Part shown: positions 9,132 to 18,552 of the stretch, one piece after another | Layout of the letters: the number at the start of each line of letters is the position of its first letter | Numbering within the stretch: position 1 is the stretch's first letter | Assembly: GCA_947090545.1 (NCBI GenBank) | Contig: CAMUPC010000018.1 | Coordinates: 1 to 32,051 of the forward strand | DNA: 32,051 nt | Origin: an uncultured Eubacterium sp. | Lineage (GTDB): Bacteria; Bacillota; Clostridia; Lachnospirales; Lachnospiraceae | Direction of reading: 5' to 3' | Notes under the pieces: model-generated | Databases searched by the model: none | Told to the model about the DNA's origin: nothing | What the model saw: only the letters and a program-made list of their open reading frames with translations | Made by a program: the position numbers and the translations under genes

Positions 9132-9821
9132 ATGCAGAAACATTTAACTGTAAAACAATTACCGGATCACGAACGGCCGTATGAAAAATGCAAGTACTAC
9201 GGGCCGGAAGCACTGTCAGACGCCGAGCTTTTGGCAGTCTTTATCCGTGCCGGGACAAAAGAGCACACATCGATCGAGCTTGCGGCAAAGATCTTAGAAA
9301 AAGGAAGCCGCAACCTGATGAACCTGTACGATTACAGTATGCGCACGCTGATGGAGTATCCAGGCATCGGTGAAGTAAAGGCGATCCAGTTAAAGTGCAT
9401 TGCGGAGATCTCAAGGCGCATTGCAAGGACAGGGCGCAGTATGCAGATGAACTTTACCTCGCCGCGGGCGGTCGCTGATTTTTATATGGAAAAGCTGCGG
9501 CACGAGCCGAAGGAGCACTTTATCGTCTGTATGCTGGACAGCAAATGCCGCTATCTGGGAGAACGGACGCTGACCATCGGCAGCGTCAACGCTTCGATCG
9601 TATCGCCGCGGGACGTTTTTATCCAGGCACTACAGGCACAGGCAGTCTCGATCATTATTCTGCATAACCATCCAAGCGGCACGCCGCAGCCGAGCCGTGA
9701 GGACAAGCGGGTTACAGACTGCATCGCCGCGTGTGGGAAGATGCTACAGGTCGAGCTGTCGGACCACATTATTATCGGCGATCACAACTACTACAGTTTT
9801 AGAGAAAAGGGACTGCTTTGA
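9132..9821 (+). CDS. radC: RadC/YsxA family JAB-domain protein
   Basis: This is a 229-residue RadC family (UPF0758) protein. The N-terminal helix-hairpin-helix region contains YPGIGEVKAIQL. The C-terminal MPN/JAMM metalloprotease-like domain has HNHPSG with H178 and H180 and an Asp at D191, in the usual metal-binding spacing. The family's biochemical role is unresolved despite the name. A strong AAAGGAGG ribosome site precedes the ATG. Its position just before mreB matches B. subtilis ysxA-mreBCD and supports the call. Confidence 0.95.
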   Translation: MQKHLTVKQLPDHERPYEKCKYYGPEALSDAELLAVFIRAGTKEHTSIELAAKILEKGSRNLMNLYDYSMRTLMEYPGIGEVKAIQLKCIAEISRRIARTGRSMQMNFTSPRAVADFYMEKLRHEPKEHFIVCMLDSKCRYLGERTLTIGSVNASIVSPRDVFIQALQAQAVSIIILHNHPSGTPQPSREDKRVTDCIAACGKMLQVELSDHIIIGDHNYYSFREKGLL

Positions 9822-9841
9822 TCCCTGAATAGGAGACAAGA

Positions 9842-10861
9842 ATGATGTCAGCAAATATTTATGGTGTGGATTTAGGCACAGCCAATTTAAAAATTTACTG
9901 CAAAGCAAGCGGGACGATTTTAAACGAAAAAAATACGATTGCGATTATCAACAAAAATCAGATGTATTCCTATGGCAATGACGCCTATGCGATGTATGAA
10001 AAGGCGCCGGACCAGATTCAGGTCACATTTCCGATTGTAAACGGCGTGATCGCAGACTATAACAATATGCAGACGATGCTGTTTGAATTTCTGGAAAAAA
10101 ATGCCAAGGGCAAAACCCGCGGCGCGGAATTTGTCGTCGCCGTACCGACGGATATTACCGAAGTCGAAAAAAAGGCGTTTTCCGATATCTTTTTTAAGAG
10201 CAAGGCAAAGCCAAGAAGCGTCCTCTTATGCGAAAAGCCGATTGCGGGAGCGGTCGGGCTGGGGCTTAATGTCAACGAGCCGACCGGGATTATGGTCGTG
10301 GATATCGGCGCTGATACGACAGAGATCTCGATTATCTCACTGGGAGGGCTGGTCATCAGCCACCTGCTGCACTTTGGCGGCAACCGCCTGGATGAATCGA
10401 TCATCAGCTATATCCGCAAAAACTACAACCTGGTCATCGGCAGAAAGACGGCATGTTCACTAAAGGAGCAGCTAGGATGCGCGCTGGAGGGCAGAGAGGA
10501 CAAGCTGGTCATCGTAGGCAGGGACGTTGTGAGCGGCCTGCCGATTGAGATGGAGATTACCGCTTCGATTGTCTATGAGGCAATCCGCGACCATCTGACT
10601 AATATTTGTACGAATATCAAGCTGATCTTGGAAAAGACGCCGCCGGAGCTTGCAAAGGATATTATTTACGCGGGCATTTACATTACCGGGGGCAGCTCCA
10701 AGATCGACAAGCTGGACGAGCTGTTTAAGCAGATTACCAATATCAAGGTCAACTGCTGCGAAAACCCTGAAGAAACCGTGGCGCAGGGGCTTATCAAGAT
10801 CGTATCGGACAACGACTACAAGCATCTTGCCTACAGCTTGAAATCCAGTATCTATAAATAG
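9842..10861 (+). CDS. mreB: Rod shape-determining actin-like protein MreB
   Basis: MreB forms membrane-bound actin-like filaments that steer lateral wall synthesis. The actin-fold phosphate motifs are seen as GVDLGTANLKIY (residues 8-19) and VDIGADTTEIS, with the adenosine motif GIYITGGSSKID. The 339-residue length is typical. An ATG pair (9842, 9845) follows GGAGA, so the start could be one codon later. The first motif differs from the usual GTANTL form but keeps the core. mreC and mreD follow directly. It could be an Mbl-type paralogue, but the operon context favours MreB. Confidence 0.95.
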   Translation: MMSANIYGVDLGTANLKIYCKASGTILNEKNTIAIINKNQMYSYGNDAYAMYEKAPDQIQVTFPIVNGVIADYNNMQTMLFEFLEKNAKGKTRGAEFVVAVPTDITEVEKKAFSDIFFKSKAKPRSVLLCEKPIAGAVGLGLNVNEPTGIMVVDIGADTTEISIISLGGLVISHLLHFGGNRLDESIISYIRKNYNLVIGRKTACSLKEQLGCALEGREDKLVIVGRDVVSGLPIEMEITASIVYEAIRDHLTNICTNIKLILEKTPPELAKDIIYAGIYITGGSSKIDKLDELFKQITNIKVNCCENPEETVAQGLIKIVSDNDYKHLAYSLKSSIYK

Positions 10862-10872
10862 GAGACTGCGGT

Positions 10873-11742
10873 ATGAGAAGAAGAAGAAAATCCCGCCGCA
10901 GCATCCCGGCCAAATATATGCTCTGGTCGCTGTCGGTGCTTTGTATTCTCGCGATGTTTGCCAGCTTTTTGTTCGACGTGCCCTTTACGCCGTTAAATAC
11001 CGCGGCTGGCTATGCGTTTATCCCGATGCAGAAGGGGATTAACAAGATCGGCTCCTGGGCAGGCGGCGTTGCGGACAACCTGACAAAGCTTGCCGACGTC
11101 ATGGCGGAAAACGAGCAGTTGCAGGCACAGGTGGACGAGCTTACGACGGAGCTTAGCATTTATAAAATGGAGCAGTATGACATTGAGGATATGCGAAAGC
11201 TCCTGGACCTGGATGAGCAGTACAAGTACGAAAAAATCGGCGCAAGCATTATCGGCAAGGACGCAGGCAACTGGTTTGACACGTTTATTATCGATAAAGG
11301 CTCCAAGGACGGGATCGAGGTCGATATGAACGTGATCGCGGGCAGCGGGCTGGTCGGGATTGTGACGAACGTCGGGCCGAACTTCGCAAACGTCCGTTCC
11401 ATTATCGACGACCGCAACAGCGTCAGCGCGATGGTTCTGACCACCTCTGACAAATGCTTTGTCAACGGAGACTTGGAGATGATGAGCGAAAAGCAGGTGA
11501 TCGGCTTTACCGACCTCTCCGATGAAAAAAATAAAGCGGCAATCGGCGACCAGGTCGTGACCTCGTATACGAGCAGCAAATATGTGCCGGGGCTTTTGAT
11601 CGGGCAGATCAGCGAATTAAGCACCGATGCAAACAACCTGACAAAGTCCGGGACGATCACGCCTGCGGTAGATTTTGAGCATATCAAGCATGTGCTTGTG
11701 ATCCTGGATAAAAAGCAGTCCGTGCAGTCAGCGCAAAACTAA
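10873..11742 (+). CDS. mreC: Rod shape-determining protein MreC
   Basis: MreC is a bitopic membrane protein that links MreB to PBP2 and RodA outside the membrane. The sequence shows a basic N-terminus, one membrane segment (about 15-35), a coiled coil (about 64-100, with LTKLADVMAENEQLQAQVDE) and a beta-rich extracellular domain containing GSKDGI and GLVGIV. The 289-residue length is normal. It begins 11 bases after mreB with a GGAG ribosome site. Confidence 0.94.
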   Translation: MRRRRKSRRSIPAKYMLWSLSVLCILAMFASFLFDVPFTPLNTAAGYAFIPMQKGINKIGSWAGGVADNLTKLADVMAENEQLQAQVDELTTELSIYKMEQYDIEDMRKLLDLDEQYKYEKIGASIIGKDAGNWFDTFIIDKGSKDGIEVDMNVIAGSGLVGIVTNVGPNFANVRSIIDDRNSVSAMVLTTSDKCFVNGDLEMMSEKQVIGFTDLSDEKNKAAIGDQVVTSYTSSKYVPGLLIGQISELSTDANNLTKSGTITPAVDFEHIKHVLVILDKKQSVQSAQN

Positions 11743-11755
11743 AAGGGAAACAGGC

Positions 11756-12274
11756 ATGAGGAGAAAAATTACCGTATTTATCATTATATTCGTCTGCTTT
11801 TTACTACAGACAACGCTGTTTCAGGCGCTTGCTTTTGCTTCGATAGCGCCGAACCTTCTGATTGTCGTCGTATCTTCGTTTGGATTTATGCGCGGACGCA
11901 AGGAAGGCATGTACATCGGTTTTTTTACAGGGCTTGTCTTTGACGCCTTTTATGGGACGATTTTCGGGTTTTACGCCCTTGTCTATATGTATGCGGGATA
12001 CTGCAACGGTATGTTCCGTAAATTTTTCTTTCCAGACGATATCAAGCTGCCGATGCTTTTGATTTCCGTTAGCGATATTGTCTATAATGTTGCGGTTTAT
12101 ATTTTAAAATTTATGTTCCGCGGGCAGTTTCACTTCGGCTACTACCTGCTGCATGTGATAATCCCGGAGCTTGTCTATACGGTGCTGATTATGATTTTTC
12201 TGTATCCGGTTCTGCTAAAGGTCAACCAAAAGCTGGAGGCAGTGGAAAAAAGGAGTGGTATAAAATTTGTATGA
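11756..12274 (+). CDS. mreD: Rod shape-determining membrane protein MreD
   Basis: A 172-residue, strongly hydrophobic protein with about five membrane segments and almost no soluble region, as expected for MreD. The call rests mainly on hydropathy and its place between mreC and PBP2. The ATG at 11756 follows AAGGGA. Its last eight bases overlap the start of the PBP2 gene, suggesting coupled translation. Confidence 0.9.
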   Translation: MRRKITVFIIIFVCFLLQTTLFQALAFASIAPNLLIVVVSSFGFMRGRKEGMYIGFFTGLVFDAFYGTIFGFYALVYMYAGYCNGMFRKFFFPDDIKLPMLLISVSDIVYNVAVYILKFMFRGQFHFGYYLLHVIIPELVYTVLIMIFLYPVLLKVNQKLEAVEKRSGIKFV

Positions 12275-15128
12275 ATATGATTCCATCAAGGATTTTTTAA
12301 AAAGCTTTTTCAAATCCAGGCTGCTTGTGCTGTCTCTTTTGATTATCCTGATGGGCGGCGTGCTGCTGCACCGGCTGTTTACGCTTCAGATCGTAGAAGG
12401 GCAGTCCTACCAGGACAATTATACGCTGCGCATCCGCAAGGAACGCGTCTTAAACGGGACACGCGGCAATATTTTCGACTGCAACGGCAAAGTACTTGCC
12501 TACAATGAGCTGACCTATAAGGTAACGCTGGAAGATAACGGCACCTATGCCAAATCCTCCGAGCGCAACGAGGCGTTAAACAGCATTATCGCAAAAGTGC
12601 TTGGCGTGCTCGAAGAAAACGGGGACAGCTTTGTCAATGATTTTAATATCCGCCTGAAAAAAAACGGAAAATATGCGTTTACCGTAGAGGGGACAAGGCT
12701 GATGCGCTTTCGCGCGGATATCTACGGAAAACGGAAAATCGAAGATCTTGGCTGGGACAAAAACTTAAAATACAATACGGCGGAGGCTACCGAAGCCCAG
12801 ATTATCGAGTACTTATGCGGAGAAAAAAAATACGGGCTGGAAGATACCGATTATTCCCCGGAAATGAAATACAAAATTATGGTGATCCGCTATGCGTTAG
12901 CGCAAAATGCTTATCAAAAATATATCTCCACGACGATCGCTACCGGCGTCAGTGAGAAAACGATGGCTTATATCAAAGAAAACAAAGCCGATTTACAGGG
13001 GGTCGACATCGAAGAGGACTATATCCGCAAATACGACGACAGCATTTATTTTGCATCAATGATCGGGTATACCGGCAAGATCTCGACCGAAGAATACGAA
13101 GAGCTGTCTGAAAAAAACGACTCCTATTCCTTGACCGACGTGATCGGAAAGTCCGGGATCGAGCAGGTGATGGACGAACAGCTCCAGGGCACCAAAGGCT
13201 CGGAGACGGTCTTTGTAGACGTAATGGGCAAAGAGCTGGAGACGACGGACCACAAAGATCCTTCGGCGGGCAACAATATTTACCTCTCGATTGACGCCGA
13301 CCTGCAAAAAGCTGTCTATCACCTGCTGGAGCAGGAGCTTGCGGGCATCTTGTTCAACAAGATCATCAATGTAAAGGAATTTGTCAATACGACCGGAAAG
13401 GCATCGGATATTAAAATACCGATTTACGACGTCTATTTTACACTGATCAACAACGGCATTATCGATACCTCGCATTTTACAAGCAAGAAAGCAAGCCCGA
13501 CAGAACGCGGCGTACAGGCGGTCTATGACAGCCACTTTGATTCCGTAATCGCAAGGATTCGGGAACAGTGTACGGCGGCTGCGCCAGAAGCGTACCAGGC
13601 GGCGCCTGAGGAATATCAAAATTATTACAGCTACATTATTTCGATGCTCCAGGAAAAAAATGTGCTGCTTACCGATAAAATCGACAAAACAGACGAGACG
13701 TACCTTGCCTGGACAAAGGACGAGACGATCAGCCTTAAGGAGTATTTGCAGCACTGTATCCATGCGGGCTGGATCGATTACAATATTTTCCAGACAGAAG
13801 AGGAATACTCAGACTCTTCAGAAATCTACCACGACCTGATCGACTATATCGCGGGCGTACTTGAGGACGACGAGGGCTTCCAGAAAAAGATTTATCAGTA
13901 CCTGATCAAACAGGATATGGTAAGCGGAACGCAGCTTAGCCTGATCTTATACGACCAAAAGGTGATTAAAAAAGACGAGGAAAAACGCGCCCAGCTTGAA
14001 AACGGCACCATCTCCGCGTTTACCTTTTTAAAAGAAAAAGTACAGAACATGGAGCTGACGCCCGCGCAGCTTGCACTTGACCCGTGTACGGCGTCCTGCG
14101 TTATTACAGACGTCAAAACCGGAGAGCTAAAAGCGCTCGTTTCTTATCCGGGCTATGACAACAACCTGCTTGCCAATACCGTAGACGCCGAATACTTTGC
14201 GAAATTGCAGTCCGACCTGTCAAAGCCGATGTATAACCGCGCGACGCAGGAGCGTACGGCGCCAGGGTCTACGTTTAAGATGGTAACCGCGACCGCGGGG
14301 CTGACCGAAGGCGTAATTACGACGTCGACAAAAATCAACAACCAGGGGAAATTTGAGCTGGTCGACAACGAGCCAAGGTGCTGGATCTATCCGGCACGGC
14401 ACGGCTGGATGGACGTGACAAACGCGATCCGCGTCTCGTGCAACTATTTCTTTTACCAGGTGGGCTACGACTTAAGCCTTGTCGGAAATACGTACAGCGA
14501 CCCGACCGGAATCCGCAAAATTACCGACTATGCGACGGAATACGGGCTGGGGGATACGACCGGCATCGAGATCCCGGAAAACCAGCCGGAGATCGCGACA
14601 CAGTTCCCGGTTATGGCGGCGATCGGGCAGTCCAACCACAACTATTCCACCGTACAGCTCGCGCGCTATGTAACCGCGGTGGCAAACAAAGGCACGGTCT
14701 ACAATTACACGCTGTTAAAAAAGGTAACCGACCATAACGGCAAGGTGCTAAAGACCTATGAGCCGACCGTAAAAAACAAGATGGACAATATCGCCGACAG
14801 TACCTGGAAAGCGATCCAAAACGGCAACCGCCTCGTTGTGGCGAATGCAAAAGAGTTCCGCGACTTTCCGATTGTCGTAGCAGGCAAGACCGGTACGGCA
14901 CAGCAGGTGCCAACGCGCGGCAACCACGCCTTATTTGTCGGCTACGCGCCGTTTAAAGACCCGGAAATTTCGATCGCGACAAGGATTGCCTACGGCTATA
15001 CGTCCCACAACGCCGCGGATGTGTCTGCGCAGATTTTAAAATACTGCTTCAGCCTGGAGGAAAAGGACAAGCTGGTTACCGGAAAAGCAAGAAACGTAGA
15101 CGATTCGGCAAACGGCGTGACAGATTAG
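12267..15128 (+). CDS. mrdA: Penicillin-binding protein 2, elongation-specific transpeptidase
   Basis: A class B PBP that cross-links peptidoglycan during elongation with RodA. One membrane anchor lies at about 18-40. The dimerisation domain includes GTRGNIFDCNG, and the transpeptidase has S668-TFK, S724-C-N and K874-TG. At 953 residues it is far longer than E. coli PBP2 (633). The extra length is mostly a charged, helix-like insertion (about 355-600) between the start of the catalytic domain and the SxxK motif. The start is TTG, eight bases inside mreD and preceded by AAGGAG; the nearby ATG at 12271 is out of frame and closes quickly. Confidence 0.94.
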   Translation: MYEYDSIKDFLKSFFKSRLLVLSLLIILMGGVLLHRLFTLQIVEGQSYQDNYTLRIRKERVLNGTRGNIFDCNGKVLAYNELTYKVTLEDNGTYAKSSERNEALNSIIAKVLGVLEENGDSFVNDFNIRLKKNGKYAFTVEGTRLMRFRADIYGKRKIEDLGWDKNLKYNTAEATEAQIIEYLCGEKKYGLEDTDYSPEMKYKIMVIRYALAQNAYQKYISTTIATGVSEKTMAYIKENKADLQGVDIEEDYIRKYDDSIYFASMIGYTGKISTEEYEELSEKNDSYSLTDVIGKSGIEQVMDEQLQGTKGSETVFVDVMGKELETTDHKDPSAGNNIYLSIDADLQKAVYHLLEQELAGILFNKIINVKEFVNTTGKASDIKIPIYDVYFTLINNGIIDTSHFTSKKASPTERGVQAVYDSHFDSVIARIREQCTAAAPEAYQAAPEEYQNYYSYIISMLQEKNVLLTDKIDKTDETYLAWTKDETISLKEYLQHCIHAGWIDYNIFQTEEEYSDSSEIYHDLIDYIAGVLEDDEGFQKKIYQYLIKQDMVSGTQLSLILYDQKVIKKDEEKRAQLENGTISAFTFLKEKVQNMELTPAQLALDPCTASCVITDVKTGELKALVSYPGYDNNLLANTVDAEYFAKLQSDLSKPMYNRATQERTAPGSTFKMVTATAGLTEGVITTSTKINNQGKFELVDNEPRCWIYPARHGWMDVTNAIRVSCNYFFYQVGYDLSLVGNTYSDPTGIRKITDYATEYGLGDTTGIEIPENQPEIATQFPVMAAIGQSNHNYSTVQLARYVTAVANKGTVYNYTLLKKVTDHNGKVLKTYEPTVKNKMDNIADSTWKAIQNGNRLVVANAKEFRDFPIVVAGKTGTAQQVPTRGNHALFVGYAPFKDPEISIATRIAYGYTSHNAADVSAQILKYCFSLEEKDKLVTGKARNVDDSANGVTD

Positions 15129-15179
15129 CCGGCGATAAAACTATTGCAGAAAAAGGATTGCAGAAAGGAGAACAGGATT

Positions 15180-15875
15180 TTGACACAGGCAGTCGTTATT
15201 AAAAGCAAATCCTATGGGATTCATCTGGTGCTGAATAAAGAGGCTGCGTTTCCAGAGCTTTTGGAGGCAGTCATTGAGAAATTTGCGGATGCAGGAGCCT
15301 TTTTTAAAAATGCCAACGTAGGGATCTCATTTGAAGGCTACGACTTAACGCCCGATCAGGAATATGAGCTGATCGCCGTCATTGAAGCGCATACAAGCAT
15401 CAATATTATCTGCATTATGGACTCTGAGCAGGAGCAGATACAGGAAGCGTGCCTGCTGCGTGAGACAGAAGCGTTAATCAGGGAACGGGTCACGAACCAT
15501 GCGCTGTTCCATTATGGCTCCTTAAAGCCGGGGGATAACATCGAAGTCGATGCCGGGCTTGTCATTATCGGAAATGTGCCAAAAGGCGCAAAGGTCACTG
15601 CCGCCGGCAGCCTGATCGTATTCGGCGCGTTAGACGGCTACGCCCACGCTGGCGCCTATGGAGATTTATCTGCATATATAGCGGCATTATCGATCGATAC
15701 AGGGCAGCTCCAGATCGGGCGCATCCTGTTTATCCCGCCGGAAAGCAGCGGGAAGAAAAAGGGCGGCTTTCTCCGCCGCAAAAAAGATAAAGAAGGAGAA
15801 GCATTTTCACCGCAGATAGCGCGTGTCCAGGACGGGCATGTCATCATGGAACCTTGTACAAAAGATTTATTGTAA
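15180..15875 (+). CDS. minC: Septum site-determining protein MinC
   Basis: MinC blocks FtsZ assembly away from midcell and is recruited to the membrane by MinD. The N-terminal half matches the FtsZ-inhibiting domain only loosely. The C-terminal half is the glycine-rich beta-helix, with GSLKPGDNIEVDAG, IIGNVPKGAKVTAAGSL and VFGALDGYAHAG. I prefer the TTG at 15180, nine bases after AGAAAGGAG, giving 231 residues; an in-frame TTG at 15144 has no good ribosome site. minD and minE follow directly. Confidence 0.9.
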   Translation: MTQAVVIKSKSYGIHLVLNKEAAFPELLEAVIEKFADAGAFFKNANVGISFEGYDLTPDQEYELIAVIEAHTSINIICIMDSEQEQIQEACLLRETEALIRERVTNHALFHYGSLKPGDNIEVDAGLVIIGNVPKGAKVTAAGSLIVFGALDGYAHAGAYGDLSAYIAALSIDTGQLQIGRILFIPPESSGKKKGGFLRRKKDKEGEAFSPQIARVQDGHVIMEPCTKDLL

Positions 15876-15903
15876 AACTAATAAATCAGGAGGATTCATA
15901 ATT

Positions 15904-16695
15904 ATGTGTGAAGTGATTGTAATTACATCAGGAAAAGGCGGCGTCGGCAAGACAACTACGACGGCAAATGTAGGCTGCGCACTTGCGATGCTTGGCAAAA
16001 AGGTCGTTTTGATCGATACAGATATCGGATTACGGAATCTGGACGTTGTGATGGGCTTGGAAAACAGGATCGTATACAACCTGGTCGACGTTATCAAAGG
16101 AAGCTGCCGTCTCAAGCAGGCGCTCATTAAGGACAAGCGCCATCCGACCCTCTCCCTGATTCCTTCCGCACAGACATGCGATAAAACCGCAGTCACGCCG
16201 CAGCAGATGAAAAAGCTGACCGACGAGCTGCGGGAGGATTTTGATTACATACTTCTGGACTGTCCCGCGGGCATTGAACAGGGATTTCAAAACGCGATCG
16301 CAGGCGCAGACCGCGCGATCGTTGTCACAACGCCGGAGGTATCGGCAATCCGGGACGCCGACCGCATCATCGGTTTGTTAAAGACGGCGCAGATGCCAAA
16401 GACCGAGCTGCTTATCAACCGCGTGCGCATGGATATGGTAAGGCGCGGGGATATGATGTCGTTAAAGGACGTCTGCGAGATCCTGCCGATCCCTTTGATC
16501 GGCGCGGTGCCGGATGATGAAAATATTGTAATTTCCACAAACCAGGGCGAGCCATTGTCCGGGCTGGATTCAATGTCCGGGCAGGCATATCACAACATCA
16601 GCCGCCGGATTACCGGCGAGAAGCTGCCGATTATGGACTTAAACCAGAAAAAAGTATGGTTCCAGCGGTTCCGTGGCTTGACAAAACGTGTATAG
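15904..16695 (+). CDS. minD: Septum site-determining ATPase MinD
   Basis: MinD is the membrane-cycling ATPase that carries MinC and is released by MinE. The deviant Walker A is GKGGVGKTT (10-18) with signature lysine K11, followed by IDTDIGLRNLDVVMG. The C-terminus ends in the amphipathic membrane-targeting helix (KVWFQRFRGLTKRV). The ATG at 15904 follows AGGAGG and gives 263 residues, the usual length. An in-frame extension upstream overlaps minC and is unlikely. Confidence 0.97.
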   Translation: MCEVIVITSGKGGVGKTTTTANVGCALAMLGKKVVLIDTDIGLRNLDVVMGLENRIVYNLVDVIKGSCRLKQALIKDKRHPTLSLIPSAQTCDKTAVTPQQMKKLTDELREDFDYILLDCPAGIEQGFQNAIAGADRAIVVTTPEVSAIRDADRIIGLLKTAQMPKTELLINRVRMDMVRRGDMMSLKDVCEILPIPLIGAVPDDENIVISTNQGEPLSGLDSMSGQAYHNISRRITGEKLPIMDLNQKKVWFQRFRGLTKRV

Positions 16696-16706
16696 GAGGC
16701 GGTTCG

Positions 16707-16988
16707 ATGAGATTTTTACGATTGATATTCCGAAGAAATTCCAAAGATGTGGCGATGGACCGGCTCAAGCTGCTTTTGATCTCGGACAGGACGGACTGTT
16801 CTGCCGATATGCTGGAAATGATCAAAAATGATATTATCCAGGTGATTTCCAAATATATGGAGATCGATACTGAAGGGCTGGATATTCAGATTACGAGGAC
16901 AGCTTCACCCACGCATAATGGAAGCGTGCCGGCACTGTACGCCAATATTCCGATTTTATGCGTGAAGCACCAGCCTGAATACCAGTAA
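16707..16988 (+). CDS. minE: Cell division topological specificity factor MinE
   Basis: MinE stimulates MinD ATPase and drives pole-to-pole oscillation. The 93-residue protein shows the amphipathic N-terminus MRFLRLIF, the MinD-contacting stretch (DRLKLLLISDR) and the beta-rich dimer domain (DIQITR). The ATG follows TAGGAGG. A full MinCDE set differs from the MinCD-DivIVA set of B. subtilis and implies Min oscillation in this organism. Confidence 0.93.
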   Translation: MRFLRLIFRRNSKDVAMDRLKLLLISDRTDCSADMLEMIKNDIIQVISKYMEIDTEGLDIQITRTASPTHNGSVPALYANIPILCVKHQPEYQ

Positions 16989-17037
16989 ACGATTTGCAAG
17001 TTTGTATACTATTTGAGAAAGTCGGGAGGCATGATTC

Positions 17038-18138
17038 ATGTTTAAAATGTATTCCTTTCGCAATTACCGCATCCGCCTGTGCCTGTATGTGATCGGTATT
17101 ACCGTGATCGGGGTGATGGTTGTAGGCAGCGCCAGGCAGTCCTTGCAGGACCGCCAGGTGATGGGGATGGCGCTTGGGATTGGCTGTATGCTTGTATTAT
17201 CCCTGTTTGATTATTCGTTCCTGTTAAAGCTTGTCTGGCCCATTTATATTGTCAATATCGGGCTGTTAACCGCTGTTATCTTAAAAGGAACAGAATCGCA
17301 CGGGCAGAGCCGCTGGCTGGATATCGGCCCGATCCAGTTCCAGCCTTCTGAGCTTTCTAAAATTGCGATGATATTGTTTTTCGCGGCGTTTTTTATGCGC
17401 TACCAGGAACAGATCAGCACGTTTCGCGCGCTTGCCGTATCCGCGGTGCTTGCCGGGATTCCACTCGTGCTTGTAGTACAGTCGGATCTGTCTACTACGA
17501 TTGTTACCGCATTAATTTTTATTACCCTCTTGTTTGTTGCGGGAATAAGTTATAAAATAATTGCAGGGGCGGCTGCGATTTGTGCCCCGGCGTTTCTTGT
17601 GATACTCTACCTGATTATGCAGCCGGATCAGGAAATTATTAAAGGCTACCAGCTCATCCGTATCCTGGCGTGGCGTTATCCGCAGAAATACCCGGATTAT
17701 GCCTACCAGCAGCAAAATTCCATTATGGCAATCGGTGCCGGCCAGCTATGGGGAAAAGGCTTAAACAATAACAATTTTGACTCTGTAAAAAACGGCAACT
17801 TTATTTCAGAACCGCAGACGGACTTTATTTTTTCTATCGTTGGGGAAGAGCTGGGCTTTGTAGGGTCTGCCGCGATCGTCATACTGCTGATGCTGATCGC
17901 GCTGGAATGTGTATTGATTGGCAGAAAAGCAAAGGATCTTGCCGGCCGCCTGATCTGCTGCGGCATGGCGGCTTGGATTGGATTTCAAAGCTTTGTCAAT
18001 ATTTCCGTTACAACCGGATTAATGCCGAACACCGGACTGCCGCTGCCGTTTATCAGTTACGGACTGACGTCTTTGGTATCCTTGTATATGGGAATAGGTA
18101 TTGTACTAAATGTGGGCTTGCAACCGAAAAAATATTAA
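17038..18138 (+). CDS. rodA: Rod shape-determining SEDS glycosyltransferase RodA
   Basis: A polytopic SEDS-family protein of 366 residues and about ten membrane segments that polymerises glycan strands with PBP2. Family motifs include QPSELSKIAMI, the FISEPQTDFIFSIVGEELG stretch and GLPLPFISYG near the C-terminus. The partner PBP2 gene upstream favours RodA over FtsW. A GGGAGG ribosome site precedes the ATG at 17038. The small gap to minE (49 bases) keeps it in the same operon. Confidence 0.92.
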   Translation: MFKMYSFRNYRIRLCLYVIGITVIGVMVVGSARQSLQDRQVMGMALGIGCMLVLSLFDYSFLLKLVWPIYIVNIGLLTAVILKGTESHGQSRWLDIGPIQFQPSELSKIAMILFFAAFFMRYQEQISTFRALAVSAVLAGIPLVLVVQSDLSTTIVTALIFITLLFVAGISYKIIAGAAAICAPAFLVILYLIMQPDQEIIKGYQLIRILAWRYPQKYPDYAYQQQNSIMAIGAGQLWGKGLNNNNFDSVKNGNFISEPQTDFIFSIVGEELGFVGSAAIVILLMLIALECVLIGRKAKDLAGRLICCGMAAWIGFQSFVNISVTTGLMPNTGLPLPFISYGLTSLVSLYMGIGIVLNVGLQPKKY

Positions 18139-18156
18139 GGCGGGGTGATATACAAA

Positions 18157-18552
18157 ATGAATATCGGATTAATCGCACACGACTCGAAGAAAAAACTTAT
18201 GCAGAATTTTTGTATCGCGTACCGGGGAATTTTGTGTAAAAACGAACTATTTGCAACCGGTACAACCGGAAGGCTGATCGAAGAAGTAGCAAACCTTTCG
18301 ATCCACAAATATCTTGCCGGGCATCTGGGAGGCGCACAGCAGCTAAGCGCACAGATTGAGCAGAATGATATCGACCTGGTGATCTTTTTAAGAGACCCGA
18401 TGACGCCAAAGTCCCATGAGCCGGATGTCAACAATGTCGTAAAGCTATGCGATACGTACAATATTCCGTTGGCAACCAACCTTGCTACGGCGGAGCTATT
18501 AATCAAATCATTAGACAGAGGGGATTTAGAGTGGCGTGAAATGTACAGGTAA
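18157..18552 (+). CDS. mgsA: Methylglyoxal synthase MgsA with altered catalytic residue
   Basis: The family converts dihydroxyacetone phosphate to methylglyoxal and phosphate. The 131-residue protein keeps H8 (E. coli H19), ATGTTG (33-38), IFLRDP with D80, HEPD with H87 and D90, and NIPLATNLATA. However, where E. coli and B. subtilis have GGDQQ with the catalytic base Asp71, this protein reads GGAQQ, with A60. Activity may be lost or changed. The ATG at 18157 follows GGGGTGAT; an upstream GTG is too close to any ribosome site. It follows rodA by 18 bases and overlaps the next gene by 17. Confidence 0.92.
   Translation: MNIGLIAHDSKKKLMQNFCIAYRGILCKNELFATGTTGRLIEEVANLSIHKYLAGHLGGAQQLSAQIEQNDIDLVIFLRDPMTPKSHEPDVNNVVKLCDTYNIPLATNLATAELLIKSLDRGDLEWREMYR

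Noticed and set aside
13056..13763. A 235-residue - strand frame
   Set aside because: It lies opposite the PBP2 insertion and owes its length to biased codons on +. The + frame is anchored by catalytic motifs.
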